Assembly (NCBI GenBank): GCA_007644065.1 | Contig: VJWN01000002.1 | Location: 1,327,831-1,391,830 of the forward strand | Source of the DNA: Margaritispora aquatica | Lineage: Eukaryota; Ascomycota; Leotiomycetes; Helotiales; Discinellaceae | DNA length: 64,000 bases | Direction of reading: 5' to 3' | Shown: positions 23,957 through 34,181 of the stretch, piece by piece | Layout: each line of letters opens with the position of its first letter | Numbering within the stretch: the stretch's first letter is position 1 | Program-made: the position numbers and the translations under genes | The notes under the pieces: model-generated | Database searches by the model: none | What the model was told of the DNA's origin: nothing | Seen by the model: the letters and a program-made list of their open reading frames with translations, nothing else

Positions 23957-26521
23957 ATGAGTATTCGCTTAGCCCCACAAAATGCCACGTTCCCGTCCCG
24001 CCAGATCTCCCACCTCAAGTTTGTCCATCACCAAAACACTACCCATGCCGAACTCAAACCAATGCCTCCTACCGGCCTTACAAATGGCACTTCCTCACAG
24101 CACATGCAGGAGGAAGTCCCGCCTTCCGTCTACGAATCCTCCTCCCTAGCTTCGATCCGCGCATCACTATCCGCTCTCCACGTCCGTGATGCAGCCATTA
24201 CATCCCGCCTCCAGAGCCTCATATCCTCACAGGCCGACCTGTCCCGTGAACTTGGTCGACTCGATTTGCTGCGCGCCCATCTAGGCACCCAGGTCATACA
24301 CACTAGAGACATAAGCAATGGCATGCTCGACTCTGCAGCGGGGACCGCATCTCACTTGTCGAGCAAGGTCAAGGAGCTTGACTTGGAGAAGAAACGAGTG
24401 GAGGAGACATTGGGAGTTGTAGAACAAGTCTCGGAGTTGAAAGCCTGTGTGCAAGGTGTGGTCGGTTCCATGGGTGCCCCGCAAGACTGGGAGGCAGCGG
24501 CTGGATATATTGCGAGGGCTTCGAAGATACCAGACCATATTGTTGAGGGCAAATTCGCTGCAACAATTGTGCCTAGCGTTGAGGTGCCCGATGCGCCAGG
24601 GATCACAATTGAGAATGCAAAGGAATCTCTGTGCGGGCTCTTTCTACGGGAATTTGAGAAAGCTGCTGAGGAGGGGGATGGATCAAAAGTTACCAGGTTC
24701 TTCAAGCTGTTCCCACTCATCGGAAGGGAAGATACTGGTTTAGATGTTTATGGCAAATACGTGTGTCAGGGTGTTGCAACTAGAGCTCGAGGCAGTCTGA
24801 GAGAAGGCACCAACGGCAGTGCTGGAAAAGATGGGTTCTTCTATGCAAATGCCCTCACTCGACTATTTGAGCATATCGCACAAATAGTGGAAGGGCACGG
24901 AGGTCTAGTAGAGAGGCATTACGGGCAAGGCCGCATGGTCAAGGTGATTGAGAAACTCCAGGTGGAAGCTGATGTTCAAGGCGGTATTGTGCTAGACATG
25001 TGGGGTGATGAAAGAAGTGTTGATCGGAGATTGACAGACGTAAAGAGCTATCCATTCTCATTCTTAGTCCAAAGCTTCATGCCTGCCCAGCGACATTCTG
25101 GTATTGCTAGAACGAGTTCTCCAGCTGTCGGAGGGGGTACGAATGCAAGAGATAGTGAAGATGAAGGGGTTGACATGAAGGAGATTGATGGACTTTTGAG
25201 CGAGACAGCTTTGATGTTAGGCCGATGGTCACTCTACTCAAGGTTTCTCGCCGGCAAGTGCAGAGTAAGTCCACAAGAGCCTGTTTTATTGCAGGCCATT
25301 TCTAAAATCTCTCAGGCTCCAACAACCCCACTAGAAGAGCCTCTAGTCATGCCCGACTTGCTTGTCAAATCAGCCTTGAATCGAAAGATCTCAGCTCGGC
25401 TTATATCTCCTTTCAACGCAATGACTACGTTCTTCTTTAGAAGATCAGTAGAGAAAGCGTTTCAACTTGATGAATCTCCAACAGGATTGTCATTGAATCC
25501 TTCAAAATCCCTAGATGGCAATCCACCTTACATCATCTCGGCGGTTGACGATGTCATGTACATCGTGAATACTGTGCTTCAACGTTCTCTCGATACATCT
25601 CAGCGAGAGGTTATTGCGTCCGTGATACCAGCAATTGGTCGTGTCCTTGGTTCAGACTTTGTGACAATGATTCAACGGAAAATGCGAGACGAATCTTATC
25701 CAAAACCAGCTGTCCAAGGTGGCTTTCCACCCGAAGACAAGATCATCGCTTTTATTGTTCTGATCAACTCTCTCGATGTCGCCAATGATTACATCTCTCG
25801 AATTGTTACCTCTCGAGTCGAGGGTCCGGAATCAGAATCAGGCCCAAAAGTCCCCAGTCCTTTGCATGAGAAATTCCCTTTCGATCACGACTCAACTTTT
25901 GTGATCAATGCGTTGGAGGCTCTCAAGTCGAGTTTTACACATAAGACCAACGAATTGCTCAATGAAGCAGTAAAAGTGATGTTCGAACAAGTGGTCAAAC
26001 CACGCTTGCGACCAGTACTTTCAGAAACGTTCCGGGATGTTGACTACTCTTTGACAGAAGAGGATCTCGAGGACATTGCCCGAGACAATGACACGGATGA
26101 CGATCCTGAGATGCTGAATGATTTGGTAGCACGCCGATTTGAACACAACTGGGAGACACTCATGAAGCCAATCCAACGCATCATGACCGCAAAATGCTAT
26201 ACTATGCTTCTAGATACCACGGCCAAGCATCTTGCGCGTGTTCTGGAGAAGCGCGTCTGGGGCTTTGCGGGAAAGATGAATGCGCTTGGCGCTCAACGTA
26301 TGGAGAGGGATTTCTCGGGCATCATTGGTGTTGTGGCAAGGGGTGGGCGTTACGGTGTGAGGGATGCATTTGCACGGACGGCACAGGTATGCATGTTGGT
26401 TAACATGGAGGAAGAGGAGTGGGACGCTTTGAATGAGGCGGAGGAAGATGGTGATGAGGAGATGGCGTGGGTGTTGAATGAAGACGAGCGAAGGAGGGCG
26501 AGGGGCTTGGTCAGAGGATGA
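23957..26521 (+). CDS. COG4: Conserved oligomeric Golgi complex subunit 4
   Basis: Single exon, 854 aa, start MSIRLAPQNATFPSR, the first ATG of a long open frame. An N-terminal coiled coil (about residues 60-160, with repeated Leu/Ser and Arg/Glu heptads) is followed by the COG4 core. Recognisable parts are GKFAATIVPSVEVPDAP, KVTRFFKLFPLIG, and YPFSFLVQSFM with a following acidic loop. The C-terminal segment has KMNALGAQRMERDFSGI. COG4 is part of lobe A of the COG tethering complex, which holds retrograde vesicles at Golgi cisternae through SNARE contacts. It lies 263 bp downstream of the Golgi ATPase on the same strand. Length agrees with fungal homologues. Confidence 0.9.
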   Translation: MSIRLAPQNATFPSRQISHLKFVHHQNTTHAELKPMPPTGLTNGTSSQHMQEEVPPSVYESSSLASIRASLSALHVRDAAITSRLQSLISSQADLSRELGRLDLLRAHLGTQVIHTRDISNGMLDSAAGTASHLSSKVKELDLEKKRVEETLGVVEQVSELKACVQGVVGSMGAPQDWEAAAGYIARASKIPDHIVEGKFAATIVPSVEVPDAPGITIENAKESLCGLFLREFEKAAEEGDGSKVTRFFKLFPLIGREDTGLDVYGKYVCQGVATRARGSLREGTNGSAGKDGFFYANALTRLFEHIAQIVEGHGGLVERHYGQGRMVKVIEKLQVEADVQGGIVLDMWGDERSVDRRLTDVKSYPFSFLVQSFMPAQRHSGIARTSSPAVGGGTNARDSEDEGVDMKEIDGLLSETALMLGRWSLYSRFLAGKCRVSPQEPVLLQAISKISQAPTTPLEEPLVMPDLLVKSALNRKISARLISPFNAMTTFFFRRSVEKAFQLDESPTGLSLNPSKSLDGNPPYIISAVDDVMYIVNTVLQRSLDTSQREVIASVIPAIGRVLGSDFVTMIQRKMRDESYPKPAVQGGFPPEDKIIAFIVLINSLDVANDYISRIVTSRVEGPESESGPKVPSPLHEKFPFDHDSTFVINALEALKSSFTHKTNELLNEAVKVMFEQVVKPRLRPVLSETFRDVDYSLTEEDLEDIARDNDTDDDPEMLNDLVARRFEHNWETLMKPIQRIMTAKCYTMLLDTTAKHLARVLEKRVWGFAGKMNALGAQRMERDFSGIIGVVARGGRYGVRDAFARTAQVCMLVNMEEEEWDALNEAEEDGDEEMAWVLNEDERRRARGLVRG

Positions 26522-28494
26522 GGAGTTGAGGGAAAATATATCCTTTGGTGGAAAAAATAGACGTGTGTAGGATCATCAAACATGGAGGAAACTGGTGTGA
26601 GCAGTTTACCAGCACATCACAATAATGTATGTCTGGGTGTTTGAGCTGATACCTTCAAATAATATATGCTTATCCGCAACCTCCACCATCTCGTAAGCGC
26701 TTCAATTTATACCTAACAGGTTTAGGTTCATTTCGTTCTCCCTGACGACATAATACCATCATTAGTTCCATAAACATTGTAATGGTAACTAGGTCTGCCT
26801 GGTTGGTATCAGTGGTTAGACGTGTTGCATGGTTGTAATTGTTATGATTCTGCCTAATTCAAACAATCCTTAACAGCTAATCATCGAGCAGATCAGTTTA
26901 GATGTCTTTGGAATCATAATTTCCACCTAAATGGGGGATAAAAGAAAAGACTTTGAGGAGTAGATAATTCCACCATACATACTATCACAAAATCCTAGCA
27001 TCTGATCATATCATCTACCTCCCAGGCCGAATAGAGCAGATTGGATAGGGAGTCAATTCGAGAAAGCCAAGGAGAACAGTCTTCCAAGACAAAAATGGTT
27101 TGCCGAGATTAGCCAACCGTTCTTAGTATCTGCTTGGAGCTGGAGCGTAGCAAGAGAGAATTGGGCAGACAGCCTTTCGTTAGGGTGAACCTTTTCATGA
27201 GGAAGTATATCAACCTCCAGTAGATTGGTGGTTCGTAGACGTGACTTGTTGGAGGACGCAAAGATATCTCCGAGAAGAAAAACACCGGTATTGTGATGAA
27301 ATTCGTTGTTGCTGGTGCTACGACTGCCAGCACGAGCAGAGCTCTGTTTGGAGAGACTTGGTACGGAATACGTGCCGAGCATGTCCTCCTCAATCTTTCA
27401 TACGACATGAAGCTGAGCATTTAACACTTCGATTACAAAAAGCACTATTAAGTCTTTCGAGTTTCTTGAAGTACTTTGTATGGAGCTCAGTAAAGCTCAG
27501 TATCGATTTCGCAACAAGGGAGGCATGCATCGCTGTTGCTCTTGCATTGTTATGTCCAAAGCTGTATGAGCAGAATTACAATTGTATTTGATCATATCAC
27601 CGTTTTGTGTGATTGGAACTATCTCTGTATTTGCCTCAACCTTGAATTACTCAAGTGGCTGGCTATCTGTATACCCCATTATTCTCTATCTCAGTCAAGT
27701 AAGATCTTAGTTGCACTATTCTAAAACCAAAAAGCGTTGCGTACATGCCATGTCTCGCAATTCGTCATTATTGCACTCCCCCGCCTCCCCCGCCTTTACA
27801 AGACAACGCCGGTTGGGTCTCGCTCGCTCAGCCGTAGCTTAGACTGTTCCGTTCAATTTGTCTTCGAAGTGTTTCGTTTCAATGATAGTTGAGCCATCGT
27901 CTCTCGCTTCACTTGTGGGGCTTGGCAAAAGGGGAGCGACTACAGTGGGTCGTGTCATGTGATCGTAAGATACTAGAATTCTCGGTGAGATATTTCATTC
28001 AATGTTTGAGGAGAACTTTGTCGGAAGCTGGTTAGAGACAAGGCACCAAGAGATGATAAAAATACGATCAGACGAAGAGAGAGGTTGATGTTTACGAGTG
28101 TAAGACAACAGTACTACGGAATAAAAGATTCATTCTTCTGTGCAACCTTCTTTGATTATTTAACAATGCTGCCTAAAAGAGGTATCTTGCTTCAGAAGAT
28201 GTACTCGACTTTTCAGATTGGTTCTATCTTCTAACATCAATACATTGATGTCGTTATCGTGAGGTTGCATTTATAGCTACTGGTATGCAAGTGGTGTAGA
28301 CTTCACTCCAGAAATTCGAAGCGAGATGTAGGAATTGTTTTATCTTAGTTCAAGTGCAATCATTACAACTATCCACCCCCCGTTGCGCCGTTGCGCCACA
28401 CATCATACATCATTTCCAAATCCACTGCCAAGGGTAATCAAACACAAAGAGACCAACTCAAACCAAACTCTAACCTACATCTCAAACAACGCAT
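26522..28494. other. Intergenic region, 2.0 kb, convergent
   Basis: No supportable gene. Two C-rich patches stand out, near 27776-27798 (CCCCCGCCTCCCCCGCC) and 28374-28396. Short overlapping frames at 27053-27591 on both strands lack protein-like features. Confidence 0.45.
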
Positions 28495-29916
28495 CTACTG
28501 CACATCAACAGTATGTGTAATGAACACATTCCCCTTCGACTCATCCTTAATAATCCTCTCCTGACTCTCATTGTCAACATCATATTTATCCCTCTCTCCC
28601 CTCCTGCCCGCCACAATCGTGGTATCGGTCTTGCTATTCTCATAGCCCGTGTAGCTCTTCATCGCATACGTATTGCCGCCGCCAGTCTCAGAGCCAAGTT
28701 TGCGCGAGCGCCCGGTGATGGCTTCCGAGGTATGGTTTTGGTTGTAGAGCGCGGACGTCTTGTTGCTGCCCCAGATGCGCGGGAAGTAGCGCGCTGCGAG
28801 CGGCTTGAGGGTCGGGACACAGGCACATACGATAGTGACGTGCGCTTCGATTGTGGACCAGATTAGAATACCGGTGGTGTCGTAGGAGAGGTCGGTGGAG
28901 TTGAGAACTTTGATTACAGATTGGAGGCGCACCACGGAGACGATGCAGACGCTGTTTGATTTAGTGTTAGTGTTGGTTGGGACAATTACTGAATTGGGAA
29001 ACACTTACAACAATCCAGCAGCGAAAACTCCAGTAACTGCCATGCGCTGCTTAAATGGTAATTGTAAACCCCAGATGGTCTTCAATGGTAAGATGAAAAT
29101 AGCAACATCAGTAACAATGTTAAAAGCTGCTTGCGCGAGGTAATCTGCTGGTCGATTCACACAAGTTGTCGTTGGTAGAGATGCAAGCGCAAGATCCCAG
29201 GACGCAGCGATCGGATTGCAGGAGAAGATTATAACTGCTAGACCTGCTACAGTATAAGCGAACACGAAGGCGATGACACTGTAAGCTGCAATCCTGAAGG
29301 GTTTGTGTGGAGACAGGCGAAGGTAGAATGTGCAAATCGATGCCTTTGCGAACCCCAAGGAACTTTGGTAGGCTAGGCCTAGGACAATTTGGAGCTTCGA
29401 GGTTGTTAGTGGTTCAGTTCGAGGTAGATGGTAGCGCAGAGCAGACGAAATCTACTTACCACAAGGAAGGTTCCAAATTTTGGAACAGTTACGTCCCACA
29501 TATGATTCCCGGTGCCATATTTTGTCTCTGTACGAGATTAGTGCGAGCGCAGTCAATGTGTAGAACCTAAAAACTCACGAATGATATCCGCTACGCCCAA
29601 GGTCATGGCTAGAAGCTTTGGTTTGGTTAGTGCTCTGTGTCATAGTGCTACTCTCTGAACGAATGATGATGCGAATCTCATCACTTGAGGATGTATGAAA
29701 ACTTACCCAAGCCAATGTAATTAGCAAATCATCCCAGCCCAAAGATCTCAAAAGCATCTTCCTCGTCAACAATCTCAAGGCTAGAAGCACCGTCGACATA
29801 GCCATGCAAACACCGGCAGTTGTGACTAGCTGATATCCTATCCATGGCGGGTTCACCAAGTTGATTTCAAATCCTGGCGGAGGTGTCCCCATCGTAGCAA
29901 CCGTCGCTGTCGCCAT
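28495..29916 (-). CDS. PTH11-like integral membrane protein, rhodopsin (SAT4) domain
   Basis: Five exons on the minus strand: 29916-29707, 29615-29579, 29527-29460, 29394-29009, 28951-28495, giving 385 aa. Seven membrane spans fit residues about 25-285. Family motifs are LGWDDLLITLAW at the end of TM2, YGTGNHMWDV, and LGLAYQSSLGFAKASICTFYLRLSP. Then come FSCNPIAASWD, the CVNRP cysteine, DVAIFILPLKTIWGLQLP, and WSTIEAHVTIVCACVPTLKP. The C-terminal 100 residues are polar and cytosolic. PTH11-type proteins are fungal GPCR-like receptors expanded in plant-associated ascomycetes; the ligand is unknown. The acceptors of the first and third introns are AAAG and GAAG rather than YAG; the frame supports them, but exon 2 (37 nt) is the least certain part. 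Confidence 0.85.
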
Positions 29917-32025
29917 TGTTGTCGATTTTCAATTCAAATGTCGGAAAATAAATGGCGATACTAAAGATACAGAGAAGTTTGGTACATATACAACTTTTGT
30001 CTCACCCTAACATTTGACTCTGAGCATGCGGGAAGTGGCGTCCTCAAGTACCGGACGGGGGAGACATCATGGAAGTCAGACGAAGGAGTTTCAACACCTG
30101 ATGGCACTCGCTTTCCCAGCACCAAAAGCAGCTCGCATGTAAATGCAACCGGTTCAAAATCATATGCAATCAAAAGCTCAAGGATAATTATCAGTTTCAA
30201 CGTCTTCTTCCCTACAGCCACGAGGTGAGGTATCATCCAGTTCCTCACACCAATCGACTTGAACAGCTGCTCCTGCGAGCCCTTGACGCCTCTTGCTGCG
30301 AATTTCCCAAGTGAAAATCGAGATCTCATGCTGGGTGTATGCAGCAAGGAGCATATGTGATAATAACATTCCGACAAACGAACCAAATGCATTCCATGAG
30401 CAGCTTTGGCCTTTCTGGGACATAAACTCCGGTAAGCGAACATCTTGGAAGGGGGCATTGTAAGGGACAACCAGGGACAACTACCGTTATCTGGACACCT
30501 AAAATTGCCATCACGAGACTGGTCACTTGAGATCAAACTTGCTGGTCGTTGGACTGTCGGAGAACCCCCAAAAGAGGGGAAAGCCTTGAAAACACAAGGT
30601 ACAGAGGTACAAGGAATTACCAGGCAATGAGACATTAACCTGCCAATTTCAAGACTAGAAGCAGCTACTTTGAAGAGTTCTCGGACCCCCTGCTGACTTG
30701 ATCGAAATGAGGGATTCGTTTCTCACTCTTATGTTCCATCAACTATTGACAAGTCTTTTAGGTAGAGGTCATGATGTCTTGTTGACTTCATTCGAGATTG
30801 TTCTTTGTTTCGAGAAGTGTTTATGATCTTGACAGTCCAAGCATGCGCACAGTTGAACCCAAGATCTGGTTGGTATCTGTTGGAGATCGACATGGGCGTT
30901 CTGCACCCGCTGAGGAAAACTTTACTTGGGACATTTCTGCTTGACGCCTTCGCCGCCCCTTTCTCAAAACGACGACGCCACCATTCCAGTCAGCTCGTTT
31001 TGAAGTCACGGAGCAGCGAGTCCATGCTTTCCCAGACCCGTTACCGCGGAACATGACCCGGCCTTCTCACGACCGGGGACCCCATAACCTGGCCCAATTT
31101 TTCACGGCTAAATGTGGGAAGCCGTCCGACTGGAGCCGTCGGTACTGGAAGACCCTTAAAAGGTTATATGTCCGGAAAGAAGCATCCAGACCATGGAAAG
31201 AGAATCTCGGACGCATGAAAATGTGCGATGCAAAGGGATACCATGTGAATAGGTATCTATCGCTGGGATTCTGTTCCCTTGCTGCAAGGGGCATTTTCTG
31301 CAAGAAGAGAAGTGGCCTATCAGCTTGAGATCAAAGCCTGTTGAAGGATTTTGCAAGGTAGAAAACAATTTCCTGCGAAAATTCTTGGAGACGAGTGCCC
31401 CAAGATGAAAGTCCAAGGAGCACGTCAAGCAAGACAACGATGGTGTGAATGACACATCTTGGTATCTGTAATTGAGATCAGTCAAAACGTACAAGACTGG
31501 ACGTGTTCCATAAGTAATCTGCACTTCCACAAACCAAAGGTATAGGTTTGTGGACCGCTTCATGCCATCTGATTTCGACTTCAGACGAAACGGTTGTCGT
31601 AAAGCCCCCTGCACAATATTGTAGACTGTGCCGCAAAACTGAAGGAAGCCTGAAGCACAAAAAGCCACCAACAGTGCCTCATCCAGAGGCTTATCCCACG
31701 TTCTTTGGAGCCCCTCAAAGAACCAAATCTCCTGGCCGGACAACGTCGCAGAGAAGCATTCAAAACTGCAAGTTGTCCGTCGTGCAGGAATAGAATCGCT
31801 CCACTCTGACCGCATTCGTCGATGCTTGAGTAATGTTCCCCTCAAATTCAATATCCACTATTGATTCTCTGTCAAGCTGTATCATGGCGTTTGAGTTGCG
31901 GTTCCTTATCTATTCTGAGAGCCGTTCTTGCCGTCATCGCATACAAGTAGTCAAGTTTGTCCACATGTCGTAGTTTCTCTCTCCACCCCTCTTTTCACTC
32001 TTTTGAAGTGGTCTTCTTGTTCATC
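29917..32025. other. Intergenic region, 2.1 kb, with two long unassigned minus-strand frames
   Basis: Divergent promoters of the PTH11-like and FAD oxidase genes lie at its ends. In between are two ATG-started open frames on the minus strand, 29961-30635 (224 aa) and 31156-31851 (231 aa). Neither shows a signal peptide, domain or family motif. Composition is unremarkable and Cys/Trp content is high, as expected of non-coding translations. They could be orphan genes, decayed sequence or chance. Confidence 0.35.
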
Positions 32026-33762
32026 ATGAAGTTCTCTGGTTTAATCATTGTTGCTGGTGCGGTTTCTGGTGCGGTAGCTGCTACCACTTCCAGCTGTGTG
32101 AGTGAAACTTTAGCTTCGCCGAGTCAACCAAAACCGTTACTGACTGATACATAGTGTTCAATCCTCAGCGCCAAAATCCCCGGGAAGGTGTTTACGCCCA
32201 CAAGTTCGACATAGTAAGTTTTCCTAATGCTCCGAAAAACTTGTGTACCAAGTTACTCCTTGCTTCAAACATGCCCTTCAACAATATCGTGAAAGTGACT
32301 AAGCCATGTTTTTCTCAGTAATGTGTCGATGGAAGGATTCTGGAGTTTGCAAGCTACCTTCGATGATCCATCGTGTATTTTGAGACCAACTGTCAATACC
32401 GATATTGCCACAGCTGTCAAGAGTCTTGCCGCCGCCAATTGCAAATTTGCAATTAAAGGTGGTGGCCACACGCCATGGAAGGGAGCAGCATCGATTGACA
32501 AGGGTGTCATGATCGATATGACGACTATCAACTCTACAGTTGTCAACAAGGCAGGCACCGTTGCCTCCATTGGAGCCGGTGCACGCTGGGGACCAACTTA
32601 CAGCACCCTCATTGCACTTGGCAAAATGGTTGCTGGTGGTCGTGATTCTGATGTTGGCATCGGTGGCCTCGTCCTGGGAGGCGGCTACTCATGGTTCACT
32701 AGCAAGATGGGTTTCGTTGCTGATGGTGTCGTCAACATTGAACTCGTCACCGGTGCTGGTGCGATCATCAACGTCAACGCAACCTCGAACGCTGATCTCT
32801 TCGTTGGACTCAAGGGTGGCGGAAACAACTTTGGCATCGTCACCCGCTATGATCTCAAGTGCTTCGACTTCGGATTGATGTGGGGTGGACTAAAGCTCTG
32901 GCCCGAAAGTAGCTCTGCTGCTCAAATTGCTGCCTTTGTCAACTTCACCAAGTACGCTTATACCGATACCAGTGCCAATCTCATCAACTACTGGTCGTAC
33001 AATCAAAAGGCAAACACAAGCACCATCGCCAATGTCATGCAATACACCAAGCCAATTGCCAATCCTCCCATCTACAACCAGGTCAATGCCATTCCAGGCA
33101 TGATTGTTGATACTACTCGCATTGCAGACATCAAGAGCTACACCGATGAACTTTCATCATCTGCTCAGCGAGACAAGTAAGAAAAAGGAAACCAAAAACT
33201 GCAAGCAAATAACTGACACTTAAAAAGGCAAATATTTTTAACATTGACCTTTGACAACAATGCCACCATGTACCAAGCTGCGGCAGATATCTCGAACGCA
33301 CACTTGAAGCCTCTTGCCAATACTCCCGGCCTTACCTGGTCACTCCTTTTCCAGCCAATTCCTCGTCTCGTGACCGACAATTCCATCGCCAATGGAGGTA
33401 ACATTATGGGTCTCAACCGTACACCAGGAGACTTGATCCGTAAGTTAATCATTTGGATCTTCGCATCCATCTAGCTAATTCTTGTAGTATACCTTCTGTA
33501 CATCACATGGGACGATCCAGCGTATGACACTATTCTCACCAACGCAGCCTATGCTACCATCGCAGAAATCGAGAAGAAGAGCTGCGCACTTTCCACTGAT
33601 AACCCATACATTTACCTCAATTATGCCGGCGAGACACAAGATGTGCTTGCCGGGTATGGATCTGTCAGCATTGCCAAGATGAAGGCCTTGTCAACGAAAT
33701 ATGATCCTGCCCAGGTTTTCCAAAAGCTTGTTCCAGGTGGATACAAGATCTCAGCACAGTAA
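32026..33762 (+). CDS. Secreted FAD-linked (berberine-bridge type) oxidoreductase
   Basis: Five exons: 32026-32097, 32155-32213, 32319-33176, 33228-33439, 33488-33762, total 491 aa. A signal peptide (MKFSGLIIVAGAVSGAVA) is followed by a CC pair. The FAD-binding PCMH fold begins near residue 55: ILRPT, then KFAIKGGGHTPW, whose His is the usual covalent FAD attachment site. GIGGLVLGGGYSWFTSKMG follows. The second attachment Cys of bicovalent BBE enzymes is missing here; the site reads GIGGLVLGGG. A substrate-binding region and the C-terminal BBE motif (YLNYAGETQDVLAGYG) close the protein. The family oxidises sugars, alkaloids or polyketide intermediates; the substrate is unknown. No biosynthetic cluster is obvious around it. 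Confidence 0.87.
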
Positions 33763-34181
33763 GATGTATTGTAGTGTAGTTAGTATTGTAGTTTTCAATG
33801 AAATAATCGTCGTTGCCTTTTGAGTTTAGAATGGGGATGGGGATGAAAGGTGTTATTGAAGTGAATAGGAATAGACGAGAATGTTACACCAAAATTGTTA
33901 TAGCCGCTGGTAATTAATTCCACAGCGGCGGCGTGGACGTGAGCGTGACCCAAACCCCTGACCAGCCTGGACTTCTGGAGATGCCATTTCAGGCAAAAAG
34001 TTGGCCCTTGCCGTCCGAACAGGGATCCTAAATTCCCGAACATTCAGCTGAACCACCAAAAATAGTCAAGCGTGAAGTATCAGGAGAACGTGGAACATAA
34101 ACTTAGAACACGACGACCTAGTACCACAATATCAACTATAGATCTCGAGTCGTGAGGTGGCTACCCTCATCGAATTAAAAC
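33763..34181. other. Intergenic region, 0.4 kb
   Basis: 3' flank of the oxidase gene and promoter of the Q/P-rich protein gene. Nothing further is seen. Confidence 0.5.

Noticed and set aside
26790..26860. tRNA-like stretch containing GGTATCAGTGGTTAGACG
   Set aside because: D-arm-like words are present, but there is no matching acceptor stem or TTC-containing T-arm.
27053..27591. Overlapping frames on both strands
   Set aside because: Similar lengths on both strands, with no signal peptide, domain or conserved-looking segment.
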